64,000 nt of DNA. Source: Fulvia fulva (taxonomy: Eukaryota > Ascomycota > Dothideomycetes > Mycosphaerellales > Mycosphaerellaceae). Under the pieces are notes generated by a model. The model was not told the origin of the DNA. It searched no databases and worked only from the letters and a program-made list of their open reading frames with translations. The stretch is from assembly GCF_020509005.1 (NCBI RefSeq), contig NC_063012.1, forward strand, positions 8,866,001-8,930,000, given 5' to 3'. The translations under genes and the position numbers were made by a program. Below are positions 1-11,298 of the stretch, piece by piece; the stretch's first letter is position 1; each line of letters begins with the position of its first letter.

Positions 1-696
1 CAAAGAACACGACAAAGAAGGATTGCGAAACAAAGCATCCGAACTGCTAGATATCGGGTCGAACGGTTCACTCATGACAGTGCTGGGATCATGCAGTGCA
101 CATGCGGTCCGAGTGAAGCCTAAGTGCGCGTAGTGTCCATAGCATATAATAATCGATCGGCGACATTATATGCATCGATGAACTCTCCTCATTGCTCTCG
201 ACCGTACTGGAGCGCCATAGTGTGTGTATCGAGCTTTGTTTGTGCCAGTATTGGTGATATTACAGCATATCGCGCCAGCGTTGACTTTGTTGGTATGATG
301 ATGTCTGCATTCGGCATATGGACGTCCTGCAATAGCAGAGTCATGGCCGCATAGAACGCCTTCCTCACCTTTCCTCCGAACTTCACTCATCTTGCTGGAC
401 CGTAGCACTTTATACACGTTGCTGAGAGACGGATTTTTGCTCGGCATGAAAGCTCCTTTTGTGAGTTCGTTAAATCCGTCATGCAGCCTGACCCAACAAT
501 GGTATCGATTTGATCGCGGCGTCGCTGAAGAATCCGAGTCATGCGACATTTCGTTCACTTCCTTCAGCTGCTTAAATCGATTAAGGTTGCAATGGTCGGG
601 CATGCAGACCTATATGCGTGCCATTGCCTTGGGAACATACATTAGCTATTTCTCGATAGGTTCTCCATCTTCGTTTCGTCGTGATCGCCTGGTATC
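1..696. other. Gene-poor left edge
   Basis: Only short overlapping open frames occur here, most without an ATG and with no recognisable domain. The right end is the 3' flank of the RGS-LOV gene on the minus strand. I see no gene. Confidence 0.5.
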
Positions 697-2664
697 TTAG
701 AAATCTTGGAATTGATCGTCAAGCTCGTTCGAAGTCGTTGTCCGATGCGACTCTTGCGTAGCTGGCCTAGACTCGTGCTTGAGATAGTCCGCGTACAGCT
801 TGCTGGATGTATACTCTTGGGCACCTGCTCGTGATCCGGGTCCGATACTGCTGGTTGTGCTCTGCCGATTGAGGGATCCAGTCACCGCTTCGTTTTCAAC
901 CATAACGACCATCCAGACACCGACTCTCTCATCACTGCCCAACAGTGGAGTGCAATGGATCCAGCGTAGTCGTCCAGTATCCGAGTCCTTCGAAAGCCAA
1001 GTCACCTTTGCAGTGACACCCGTGCCCTTGGAGAGGGCATCCATCAACCCCTCTCGCACAGTCGACGGTCCTCCTATCCTATCGAGAAGTTTCGTCTGAA
1101 GAAGTCCTGGTATCCGCAGTGCTGGCGATGTGAACGTGATACGCAGCGAGGGATAAGGTCGCACGAGGAGATAGCTCTGATATACTCCTGGCAGACGCCC
1201 CGAATGCCCCAGACTAGCACTTGGCCATAGCTGTGCATCCTTCGCTGGCTCATCCATGTCGAGCACGACGCGCTTTGGTTTGGCACCACCACGCTTTGAG
1301 CCGATTGAAGAGCTCACTGAGCCGGGATTCTGAGAAACCATACTTCCTGGTGGCGCAACACGATTCTTGACGATGTCTGCTTCTTCCTCTGTGAGCAGTT
1401 GTCCAAGGTCGCTGAGAACCTGCTTTGGGCTCCGGTTCGTGTTGTCACCGAATCTAATTCGAGTGCGGTCTTGAGCAAACAGCTGAGCAAACGATTCCAG
1501 ACCTCGTCCTCCGTGGAGCAGTTGTGATACATCGATCTGACATCCGAGGAAGTACCTAACCTTCCCTTTGTTATCGTACATGGGTGCTAGCAGGAGTAAA
1601 TTCAAGAAAGGCGAGCCGTCTCTCCGATAGTTTAGAATTGTTTCACAGGACTCTTCACCTTTTGACAAACATGCGATCAGCCGACGGACCGCTGCGATCG
1701 ATGTTTGAGGTCCCTGCAAAAACCGGCAATTCCGCCCTATAACATACTCCATACCGTATTGGGTGGTGTTGTAGAACTCCTCCGAGGCGTAGACAATGGG
1801 GTTATCCGGCAAGGAAGGATCTGTGATGCAATACACTTCTGCCAAACTCGGAATCAGCTCGGTCAGAAGAGGTGCACTGTTTCCTGTGATCTCCTTGACA
1901 AGAGTATCGGTGACGAGAGACACTAAACGATACGTCAAGTATGCTGGTAGTGCCTCTTCAACCAGGTCCTCCACTATCTTCTTTGACATCGATTCAAAAT
2001 GCTCATCCAGCTTTGCAGCACGTAGTTGCGGACTGGCTCCGCGCGACTTCACCTGTCGCGCAATCGCATTCGCGTACTCGACAGCTGCAATTGCCTTCTT
2101 GAGCTCTGCATACTGTTGGAGAGTCTCGGCGTGTTGAGGCCGATATTGCTCCAGAAATCGTGCGAAACGAGAGGCAAGCGAGTAGTCTCGCAATATTGAG
2201 TCCAGATGGTCTACGGAAAAGAAGCGCAGGGTCAGTGCTTCGATATTGTCGTGAGTGGTGGTTGAAGGAGGAGGCTTTAGATTGTACGAGTCGGTCTCGT
2301 CCTCAGAAGTCTTGAGGCCCGTTGCGAGATCTGTCTCTGGATTTGAGCCTAGCTCAGTCGTGGGCTCCGTGACATCTTCATCCTGCTCTGCAACTTCGAA
2401 GACGCTGTGCGGAGCCGGTGATGCGACGGGAGACAGAGGCCGCCCGAGTGAGGATCCAGTAGCAGCTCCGTTGGCAGGCTGTCCTGGAAGTAGAGAACCG
2501 CCCAGTTCGTCGCGCGGGTTTTGTGGCGCTGGTTCATCGTGGGGTGTTGCATTCACCACTCGCAAACTTGACATATTTACCGAAGCTGTCTTGCGACGCA
2601 GCGAAGGAGTGCGTTGCTCCAAAGGGTCTGTCGCAGCTGGATCGGTATCTGCTGTGGAAATCAT
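697..2664 (-). CDS. RGS-LOV blue-light receptor-like protein
   Basis: This is an intronless frame of 655 residues from the first in-frame ATG; the longer frame to 2745 begins with TTG. After a disordered Ser/Pro-rich N-terminus comes an RGS-type helical region at about residues 143-256. A LOV domain follows at about 275-390 and contains GRNCRFLQGP, the canonical flavin-binding motif, with the adduct-forming cysteine at residue 313. A second PAS-like fold lies at about 495-592, and the tail is disordered. The family is the fungal RGS-LOV group, typified by Botrytis BcLOV4, in which blue light drives binding to anionic membrane lipids. I infer a light-regulated G-protein signalling modulator. 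The intact motif suggests photochemical competence; the G-alpha target and GAP activity are unknown. Confidence 0.85.
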   Translation of the reverse strand: MISTADTDPAATDPLEQRTPSLRRKTASVNMSSLRVVNATPHDEPAPQNPRDELGGSLLPGQPANGAATGSSLGRPLSPVASPAPHSVFEVAEQDEDVTEPTTELGSNPETDLATGLKTSEDETDSYNLKPPPSTTTHDNIEALTLRFFSVDHLDSILRDYSLASRFARFLEQYRPQHAETLQQYAELKKAIAAVEYANAIARQVKSRGASPQLRAAKLDEHFESMSKKIVEDLVEEALPAYLTYRLVSLVTDTLVKEITGNSAPLLTELIPSLAEVYCITDPSLPDNPIVYASEEFYNTTQYGMEYVIGRNCRFLQGPQTSIAAVRRLIACLSKGEESCETILNYRRDGSPFLNLLLLAPMYDNKGKVRYFLGCQIDVSQLLHGGRGLESFAQLFAQDRTRIRFGDNTNRSPKQVLSDLGQLLTEEEADIVKNRVAPPGSMVSQNPGSVSSSIGSKRGGAKPKRVVLDMDEPAKDAQLWPSASLGHSGRLPGVYQSYLLVRPYPSLRITFTSPALRIPGLLQTKLLDRIGGPSTVREGLMDALSKGTGVTAKVTWLSKDSDTGRLRWIHCTPLLGSDERVGVWMVVMVENEAVTGSLNRQSTTSSIGPGSRAGAQEYTSSKLYADYLKHESRPATQESHRTTTSNELDDQFQDF

Positions 2665-3262
2665 TGCCACAAGCTCACGACGAGCGTGATCATTGAGATC
2701 CAGCTCGAAACATGGCGCTGTATTGCCAGCCCATCCGGCTACCAAGTTTTAAGATCTGCAAGCCATGTCATGATGCAAACCACGTGCGATAGCCGCAGAC
2801 CGGATCTGCATCGTTCCCGGGATCTGCGGACCCTCAAACCAGCAGGTATCTGCTCTGAAGCCTGATGACTTTGATGTCGTCGTGCAGAGACTCTCTGACA
2901 GATGTTGTCCTGACGATAAAGTGCTGATTAAGACGTTAGCCCAAGCTTGACCTCGCTTCTCGGGCTTCGATTTGGTTGGCTGTTTCTGTCTGCGGGTATA
3001 AGCAACGAGACACGATAGGAAGCGTACCCTGACAGCAGTGCATCGATAACCTTCATCGCAGGCATAGCTGGTCAAGTACCCAAAGACTTGGCTTCCTCAG
3101 GATCATCCTGCTCATGCTATTGTCTCCGACGGCGCGAATATATATCTTGAACCCTTGAGCCCGTTATTGCTGTATCTACCGCAAGAACCGCAGCAACTGT
3201 GTGCTCAACAGTCATCGCCCGCACCAAATCCAAAGGTCATCCTGTCAAGCCTTCGAGATACA
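2665..3262. other. Intergenic, divergent promoter region
   Basis: This spacer lies between the RGS-LOV gene (-) and the SRPBCC-like fragment (+). No domain-bearing ORF is visible. It presumably holds the RGS-LOV promoter. Confidence 0.5.
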
Positions 3263-3754
3263 ATGGCTTACACAGAGGTGTCTGTCTGCTCAGTTCCATC
3301 CCGGCAATACTGACATCGCTGCAGACTTGCCACACCATTGAACAGTAAGGAGCAAGCAGTCTTCACGTTCCATGGCGAGGCAACAATCAAGGCCCCTGCA
3401 CAGAAAATCTACGCGGCCCTTCGAGACTTCCGCTCATGTAGCAAGTGGAATGCGTACATGCCAGAGGTCAACACGTTATCTGGATCGAACAATATCGTAG
3501 TTGATGGTTTAATTACCCTTCAGTATCGCCCAGAGCCGACAGGTAGCCTCAGGGCTGCTCCCTGTAAGATCGCTGGCATAGTTGAGAATCTGAAAATCTG
3601 CTGGCAAGGCTGTTCATCAGGTTTACCCACGTGGATCTGCGTGATGGAAAAGGTCCACGAAGTCACCACCATCTGGTCGGAGGAGTTCTGGGCCATGTGC
3701 CACAAACTCTCGGCCATGAGTCAAAGGAGTAACGGATGGTATGAAGGCGTATAG
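3263..3754 (+). pseudogene. SRPBCC/START-like fragment, probably damaged
   Basis: From 3338 the frame encodes about 138 residues resembling the N-terminal half of small SRPBCC (polyketide cyclase-like) proteins. Visible signs are a strand reading VFTFHGEATIKAP, then a helix ending SKWNAYMPEV, then WSEEFW near the end. The open frame itself begins with TTG. The nearest upstream in-frame ATG (3263) is separated from it by a TGA. A 45-base intron, gtctgt...ctgcag, would remove the TGA but has a poor donor. The C-terminal helix expected in the family is absent, because the frame ends soon after the WSEEFW segment. Either the model lacks introns or the gene is decaying. The function is unknown; the family binds hydrophobic ligands. 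Confidence 0.4.
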
Positions 3755-5044
3755 AGGGAGGTTCGTGACGGATCCGGATCGTACGACGTAGCATCAGACA
3801 GTCTGGATGCTGTGCCTCTTTCAGCTGCAAGTTGCATTGCGTCGCTGATTGCCTGGCTCGGCAATGATGGCGTGATTTTGCTTCCCGTCCCACTCGATTG
3901 GCCAGGCGGCCACATTGTTACCCCGATCAGTGGTGGTAAGTGATGCTGAAGAGTGTACGTGTCGTCCGCAGTGCTCACGGCATGCAAGGCGCCAGAGGCC
4001 ACGGAGGAAAATGCAAGCCGGTGTGGCGATATGGTATGATCAGTCAGCTTCAAATGGCGAGCTGGCCTCTCTCGACTACCACGAAGAGGGTGCCGCAAGC
4101 ACTTCCTGTTGTGTCATCCTGCCACGTCTGCTGTGTTTAAAGGATTCACCTCTTGACCGGACATCTGCTCAGCCTATCAAACACCCCGGCAGCGCTCCTT
4201 CTCGTGTGCTAGCGGCATGACCCACTATTCCGGTGTGGCGGAGTCATCGTCCTTTGCAGCTTTCGTTGTTGCCTAGCAGCAGGAGGCAAGTCGTGGACGA
4301 GGAATAGCGTGCAGAGATGGTACGGAGAGAGTGGCGAGGATATCAGCAGAGGTCGATGTGAAAGGGTAAATCGTGGTCGGTGTTGTTGTTATTATGTAGA
4401 GAAACAAAAGCGTTTGGCGGATGTGGCGCAGCTCCTAGGCATGTTCTAGTTCTACACCCTAGCACCAGGCACCGAGCAGGCAGCAGCGAGTGCGCGACCT
4501 CGCGCGTAAGTCAGCGGACAGTCGTGCTTCGGTGCGCACCAACCTGGAACCCATTTCCACCCCGACAGCGTCCTCAGGTTCCCAATCGTCCGTCGCAATC
4601 GCCAATCCTCGCCATACACCACACTCATCATCATCAGCGCTGTCAGAACACGTCGTCTCCTTCTCTCCTCGACCTCACCTCTCACCTCCGACTTCTCCGG
4701 CACCTCGTGATCGCAAACGCCGACCAAGTCAGCGCACATCATCTGCACGCCTGCACACTGCGACGTGACCAGAAGGTCGCCAATACCTCCTACAACCGCT
4801 GCCAAAGCCACGTCTCCGCAAGAAACACTCCGCAATACAGGACACGGGCACACATACACACGCACCGCAGTACATGAGCAGTTGACCGCGGGCCACCACC
4901 TCTGGGACGGCCACTGCTATTGGGCTGGATCGTGAGTCACCTCCAATACTACCTGCATGCTTGCACAGCTGCTAACTCTGTCCAGGTACCGCCCTCTCCG
5001 ATCCTCCATCAATCGGTACATCGTCTCGATCCCTCTCCGCCAAT
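3755..5044. other. Long leader of the C2H2 regulator gene
   Basis: About 1.3 kb has no supported coding sequence. From about 4500 on it is rich in C, CT and CA tracts, as in long fungal 5' untranslated leaders. The overlapping open frames here, on both strands, are low-complexity Ser/Pro/Arg translations of those tracts. It probably contains the promoter and an upstream-ORF-bearing leader. Confidence 0.4.
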
Positions 5045-7845
5045 ATGTCCTCGGCCGCCTCCAACCCGCGCCGCCGTCCGGCCAGGTCCAACAAACCTGA
5101 CATGACTCCCTCGCTCATCGATTCCTTCCAGAACATGTCCATCCGCAAAGGTGACACCTTTCACCCCAATTCGAACACCAACAAGAGCAGCTTCTGGGAC
5201 CCGCTTGAGTCAACGTCCAAGTCACCATCTATGCCCGCGCGCTCCACCACCTCTCCCCAGTCGTTGGAGGATCTACTGATTGGTGCGGGGGAGCGTCGTG
5301 TGGCCCAGTTGCTCAACAAGGTGGACAAGGCCATCGCCACCAAGTCTACCGTCGCATTGGGAAACGTGCTGAGCGAGCCCGAAGTCCTGCCAGTGCCTAC
5401 CTTCATGGTCGATCGCGCAACTGTGCGTGGTCAGTCCCAGAGGACTCGCACCCGTCATCACAGCCATTCCTCTGACAGTGGCATTGGGACGTCTGTCGCC
5501 GATTCCACCGAATCAGCGTCCGACTCAACGGCCAAGGGTTCTGTCCGCACCGGTGAGCACATCCCTGCGCCCTCTTGAGGGTGTACTAACACTCACTGCA
5601 TTAGTCTGCTCTGCGCCCTCTGCAGTCAATCATCAGTCATTCTCCGGCATCTCTGATGCTGTAGAAGAGGAACGTGGACTGAGCAAGTACGCCGCCGACC
5701 AGATCCACAAGCACATAATCAAGCCTATCCTGCATGAAGACTCTCTCCGGGAGTTCCACGACCTCATCAAGAGTGTCCCGTCTCGCATTGGCGATAAGGA
5801 GATCAAGAATCTTCGTGACCTCGAAAAGACACTAATCTTCCTTGCACCGGTAAGTCCTCGCATCCGTACTCATTCGGATTGCGCATTTACTCATGGGTGT
5901 TCTGGCGTCCAGGACTATTCGCGTTCTCCTCGAAAATACCTTAATTTCTGCGAACGAACGATACGCGTCCTCCATACCACGGTTACGACACTTCACGAGT
6001 CCGACCAGCGAGCGCCGACAGATCGACCGTATACGCAAGGCTACTTTTTGGATTTGGTTGAGCAGGTTCGTCTTGGGTTACTGTCGCCTGAGAGCGCCGC
6101 AGTGGTGATTAACATTGCTATACAGATTCGCCGATACGCCATGATCCTGGCTGCTACCAGGGAGAAGCAAGCCAAGGGCGAAAGTTCCGACGCTATGGAT
6201 GTCACAAAGTAAGTGTATTGTTCCCTTGCCAAGTCTTATTGTGGCTGTACTTGCATCCTCTGGTATTGTGGGACGACTCATTGGCAGTGCATTGCCACAT
6301 CATTTGACAATAGCGCTTCTGCTATTGTTGAGCGTTGTGCATGTCTCACCTGGCAACTCAACCTTCGCTGGTTGCTTACTCCACTCGATGTTATAAGCAT
6401 TCACATCGAGCAAAGCAACAGCAGCCAACATGCCAACAGCCACCTCGCATAACAGAGACATGCGGTACAACTTGCGATATGACGAGATTTCACGTGCTAA
6501 CAATTTCAGGGACGAGCGTGTCTCACTCCATGGGGGCGTGACTCACAACGGAAAGCCAGCTGAGCTTGTTCGTCATCTGCCGGACGGAAAGGTTATATCA
6601 GTGGCCACGGGCCAACCCATCTCAGAGGAGGAGCTTGCATCTGCTGGCATGAATGGCAAGCGTCCTGCCACCGATGTCGACGATGAAGAGGTTCTGCGGT
6701 CGATGGCACGCCGTAAGAAGAACGCAAAGCCAGAGATCCATACTTGCGAGATCTGCACCAAGGAGTTCAAGCGTCCTTGTGACCTTACAAAGCACATCAA
6801 GACCCATGAGCGACCATGGAAGTGCTCGGAACCTGACTGCAAGTACCATGAGTACGGCTGGCCCACCGAGAAGGAGCGCGACCGTCACGTCAACGACAAG
6901 CACTCCTCTACGCCATCGTTGTACCACTGCCTATTCACACCATGCCCATACACCAGCAAGCGTGAGAGCAATTGCAAGCAGCACATGGAGAAGGCACATG
7001 GTTGGAACTACGTCCGATCGAAGAGCAACGGTAAAGGCCGGGCATCAAATGTTATGCGCCTCCATCAAGGCTCGATGCCTCCTTCACCGTCATCGACGAT
7101 GCTTACACCTTTGACTCCCATCGCACCCTCTCCATTAAACCAGACATGGTCAGAATCATCGCGTCAGGGCTCGATGGCGCCTCCCCCGATCGCTGGACCA
7201 AGCAATTATGGCACGCCGGCTTACGGTACTCCAGCCTTAAGTCAGCCTTCACCGGACTTTGCTGGACACTTCAACATGAACATGAACTTCGACTTTAACG
7301 ACATGCAGAACTTCCCAACGTCGGCATTCCCGATCACGCCAGCCATGAGTGAGGAGCGCCGTGCTTCTGGCTCACTGTCATCACATTCTGCCATGTTCGA
7401 TGGCAGTTCGTTCGATGACGCGTCGCCGTTCGAGTACGCGATGGAGAACTACGATTTCAGCAACTTCACCTTCCCGCCATCATTTACACCGAATACGAAC
7501 GCAGGCGGCGTAAGCACTGGCGCTGCTATGCCTCAAGTCTCGCCGGGAGCACATATGGACCAGACGTTCACCAACGACGCCGTGAACCTTGACGAGGACT
7601 ACGGTTACGGCGGTGCTGTCAGCGGACCATCTAGCGACTTCACGCTATTCGGTCCTACCGCCCCAGCAGCCACCAGTGGCGACATGTTCCCGTCACTACC
7701 TACAGAGTCTAGCTGGGGTAACATCAATATCGAGGCCATGGGCAACAACTTCGGTTCCCATTTCGATGTCAACGGTGCTCCAGCGCTGACGAATGGCGAT
7801 AGCACACTCGAGGAGCTTTTCCCAGAGCTGAAGAAAGCACCTTGA
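5045..7845 (+). CDS. C2H2 zinc-finger transcription factor, five exons
   Basis: The exons are 5045-5552, 5605-5849, 5913-6065, 6126-6208 and 6510-7845, giving 774 residues with every phase closing. The N-terminus is disordered and contains TPSLIDSFQNM. A conserved helical domain lies at about 200-330 (KYAADQIHKHIIKPIL, FCERTIRVLHTTVTTLHESD). Three C2H2 fingers lie at about 405-500; the second and third read KYHEYGWPTEKERDRHV and CPYTSKRESNCKQHMEKAH. A long Ser/Pro/Asn/Phe-rich activation-type tail follows. This fusion of helical domain and fingers is conserved in filamentous ascomycetes as a nuclear regulator; I cannot assign a target pathway. Introns 2 (63 bases) and 3 (60 bases) are multiples of three without stops. 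Intron 4 is long (301 bases) and contains an in-frame ATG at 6430. Confidence 0.88.
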
Positions 7846-8458
7846 AGCAAAGCTGCTATGACGCCAAGCACCAATGACAGCTGGCCTACCAAACTCCACC
7901 ATTTCCACCGGCTTTGTCATTTTCGACAAGCTGCTGCACCATTTCAAGAACTACAACAGAACGGATGAGATGCGATTCATTGATCGAGATCCCCGGTATA
8001 CGTCCAAGAATGCTTTACTCCTGCTTGACCTGCCTTCATGATATTGGCGATGGGTGCTACAGGTGACGTCGTTGGACATGATGCGCATGACACGACTCCT
8101 TCACACGAGATTGAGAGTTGAGATGTAAAATAGACTAGCTTTATGATGGCACGGAAAGTGCCTCTGATGAATGAACCCAAAGAAATGGGATGCATCAACT
8201 TTTGATCTTTAATGTTCTCATGTTACCTGGTCACTGCTTTCCCCACTGTACCAGCCTATCACCTACTATATGATAGTAAGGACTTGTCCATGGACTCGGG
8301 TCGCCTTTGACGCAATGATCAAGCGTTGCAGCCAGCTTCCTCTCTGCACCCCGCGGAATATCAGTGCCAACTGTTCACTCTACTATGCTACTCCTGTCCT
8401 TCGGCCGTGTCGCTCCTTCCTCGTGACCGCTTGTCACCATTCGACGAGCAGGAGCATC
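7846..8458. other. 3' flank and spacer
   Basis: This is downstream sequence of the zinc-finger gene and the presumed promoter of the next gene. The frame from ATG 8270 into the next gene is open, but its first 63 residues look like translated leader. No separate gene is visible. Confidence 0.4.
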
Positions 8459-9754
8459 ATGTGGGACTCTGTATCTCCATCACAGGACGACGCCAACTAC
8501 CGTCACTGTCGTCGGCATCGCCTCCCGTCTTCAATCTCAGGATCGCAGCCGACGCCTATGGGCAGACCTCGCATGGGTGCTGATGAGCTTGTGTTCGGAC
8601 GAGTCTCGAGATCGGACGGGTCTCAGTATTGGAGAGCTAGTCATCGGGAGACTGTCAGATCGGACTCAATGGTCAGGCTGATCGATAGTGTGGAGGTGGT
8701 CGAGGATGGCAACGGCAATTCCAGTTCTCCGATGAGGAAGTTCTCTGAGCTGTTTGGTCTGGGAGGAAAGAAGGGTTCGATGGATGACGATGGAATGATG
8801 GAGAAGGAGGAGGTCAAGAAGAGGAAGGCTTCGAGGAAGTTGAGTGAAGTGGTGTTTGGTGATGCTGCTGGCGGAGGCGAGAAGAGCGGTTGGAGGAGGC
8901 GTTTGAGCTCGCTCACATCGTGGAAGGGAAAGTTGCCGGCGAGGAAAGATTCGGCGTGGCCTGCGATGGTTGACAATGATGGTAAGGACGCGGAACTTAA
9001 CCCTATCGTGCCTCAGAACACTGCTGCGGGCCCGAGGGTCAAGTGTCACCCATATCCGAGCCAGATCGATCAGTATGAGAACTGGCGACCTTCGCAAGAG
9101 GCCGAGATTGTCAGCGCTCATTGGACACCATCCCACTCCGCTGCTCACTCGCAGACGAATTTGCTTCAACAGAAGTCGGAGGCATTCGCCCAGCGGGAGG
9201 ACACCCAAGAACTGATGGAGTGCCTTCCGCATCTGGAGCGACACCGGAAAGTCTCTCAATGGCCAGAGCTGCAGCGAGCCTCCTCGAACCTGGTCCTGGC
9301 GCACAAGGCAATCACGCCTCCACATATCGACTCCTCCAGTCTGGCACCTCCCGGTCTGAATGAGAACGCTCGGAGGTCTGTTGAGCGGGTCCATCAAGCT
9401 TATGAAGAGGGTCGCTTCAACGAGGACAAGATCGATAGGATGTTTGACGACGATCGCCAAGATTCGCCGGACGCTGAGATGACGGCACGAGATGACTATC
9501 TTCGTGTTGTTGCAGCCAAACGTACCGGCTTGGCCGAAGCGTCTGCACATGCATTCCAGTCGCAAGAGCAACATATAGACTCAGAGCGCGCTTTCTGCAG
9601 TAACTGTTGCCCTCAGAAGAAGTATCCGGCCCGATATCGAAGGAGACCACAGACTGGCGAAGGGAAGCAGAGCAAGCCAAGCGTCGGAAGCGAGATGGCG
9701 CAGCTCGCCGGTGTTATTGGAACGTCTATGCAGCAAGCCCACACATTCATGTAG
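8459..9754 (+). CDS. Hypothetical disordered protein, 431 aa
   Basis: I do not recognise this protein. The open frame starts at ATG 8270, but the region before residue 64 is Cys/Ser-rich and unlike the rest, so I prefer the ATG at 8459 (MWDSVSPSQDD). The body alternates acidic and basic stretches, including a Lys/Glu-rich segment (KEEVKKRKASRKLSE) and Ser/Arg/Trp patches (GWRRRLSSLTSWKGKL). It then has Gln-rich, probably helical stretches with no membrane segment. The composition suggests an intrinsically disordered, perhaps phosphorylated, cytoplasmic or nuclear protein. It ends close to the tail of the converging UBE3D-type gene, with the two stops facing each other. Confidence 0.55.
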   Translation: MWDSVSPSQDDANYRHCRRHRLPSSISGSQPTPMGRPRMGADELVFGRVSRSDGSQYWRASHRETVRSDSMVRLIDSVEVVEDGNGNSSSPMRKFSELFGLGGKKGSMDDDGMMEKEEVKKRKASRKLSEVVFGDAAGGGEKSGWRRRLSSLTSWKGKLPARKDSAWPAMVDNDGKDAELNPIVPQNTAAGPRVKCHPYPSQIDQYENWRPSQEAEIVSAHWTPSHSAAHSQTNLLQQKSEAFAQREDTQELMECLPHLERHRKVSQWPELQRASSNLVLAHKAITPPHIDSSSLAPPGLNENARRSVERVHQAYEEGRFNEDKIDRMFDDDRQDSPDAEMTARDDYLRVVAAKRTGLAEASAHAFQSQEQHIDSERAFCSNCCPQKKYPARYRRRPQTGEGKQSKPSVGSEMAQLAGVIGTSMQQAHTFM

Positions 9755-11298
9755 TGAGCGCAGACAATGCTTTCTTGTTTTGCAAGTCCGGGACTTGAGG
9801 CAACGTCGCCGGCGCGCCAGCTCCTGTCTCTTCGAGTCCCACGTCAGCACTGGTGAATCGGTGCAGGAGCGCCACGTTCCAGTCCTGAAATTTGCGGCCA
9901 CCTTCAGGGAACAGCATAGAGCTCTTGACGAGTACTTTCCATAGCAGATTCATCTCCGTCTCATGAAGCTCTAGCTCTCCTTCTGAAAGTGTCTGCCTGT
10001 TGAGGGCACTAGTCGGGGCGCTAGATGCTGTGCATTTCATCCACAATACCTTGAGTGCACGGAGAGGCCGTGGGCTCTGAGCTGCTGATGAGGAGACATC
10101 GATGTCAGGCGTGAAGATCCAGGCTTTCAGCGCTGGCTCGTCGTGGTGGTGTGACTGTATGATGAACTTGCGCACGCCTTGACTGTCCATGGAAGAAAGC
10201 AAACGACAGGCAAGCCACTTTTCGGGGTCGTACGATGTGAATGGTGCTCCCGGTGCTGTAGATACCGATAGATACGCCTTTCTCAACTTGTAGCCGCCTG
10301 TTGAAGAGTGGACATGGCCGATGGCGGTATTACAAGTACTGCACGTGAGATACTCGTCTGCAGAGTGAGTGCCAGGAGAAGGCGAGGTCTGCGCAGGAAA
10401 ATGATCAGCATGATTTTCGCAGCTATTTGAGCAGTATGTATCAAGCTTAAATCCCGTCAAGCCCATGAGCTCCAAGACGCGACGGTGAAACGCAAGACGG
10501 CGAGGAAGTGCTCTGCACGACTAACCACTTGGGCTGGTTCATGCTTTGCAACGTCCCCTACTTGATCTTGGACATTTGTATCCCGACGCTTTCCATGATA
10601 CTAGACCTTGCGGTCAGGAAGACCAGTTCTTTTTGCCCGTGGTAATAGTGAATCTGAACAGAGGAAGCTACGGAAGTGCAATTGGCGTGACCTACCTTCA
10701 GGTTGCTGCAGTCTTCAGGCATGAACACGAAGTCTGTCGGATCGACCATACCGACGCCCGACTGAATTGTGAGTTTGCTATCGGCACTGTACCCCTTGAT
10801 TGGCGTTTTGCGGTCGCGATCATGTGGAACATCTGGTCTGTGACAATGCCAAAAGTCCATCATCTCGGCCCAATTTTCCGATGGCAGATCTTTCCACACT
10901 TTCACCTGACCTTGACTCACGATTTCTGTGTTGCAAGATTGACAAGCAATCGCAGAGGCTGCTGTCATGGAGGGAGCAGACCATGGTACAACGATGCCAC
11001 TCTCATGATTTGCGTGCGCCAGGAGGCCATTGCCTGCGGACTTGTCCTGGAGCGAAACGCGGAAGCTTAGATCGTTAGTCGGCGCCGCTGGGATGGTGAG
11101 AGTCGCATCATTGTGGCCACCGGGTACTGCGACTGGCAAATTTATGGTGGCAACCTCCCCTTCGTGAGCCAAGGTCAGCGCACTCCCATCTGCGGATAGA
11201 GTGGCTCTTGTGGCGGTGTTGGAGACGGTCGAGAGCGAGGCCTGTATCGAAAGCGTGCGGATGTTGACCAGGTGTTCCGCATACAGGTGTATGGTCAT
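9747..11298 (-). CDS. UBE3D/HECT_2-type E3 ubiquitin ligase-like protein
   Basis: The exons on the minus strand are 11298-10696, 10653-10562 and 10512-9747, giving 486 residues with phases closing. The frame is open further up to ATG 11424, but similarity to the family begins at LYAEHLVNIRTLSIQASL, so I start at 11298. Family signs are paired cysteines (ACQSC), then WKDLPSENWAEMMDFWHCH, and near the C-terminus LDTYCSNSCENH and LTCSTCNTAIGH. The human relative UBE3D binds the E2 enzyme UBE2C and ubiquitinates substrates such as cyclin B; the fungal role is inferred. Intron 1 is only 42 bases, in frame and stop-free, so it may be an unspliced insertion. The last codons overlap the 3' end of the converging hypothetical gene. 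Confidence 0.75.

Noticed and set aside
4380..4877. 165-residue plus-strand ORF before the C2H2 gene
   Set aside because: No ATG at its start and it translates CT/CA-rich leader sequence.
8666..9574. 302-residue minus-strand ORF
   Set aside because: Shadow of the hypothetical plus-strand gene; Arg/Leu-rich with no domain.
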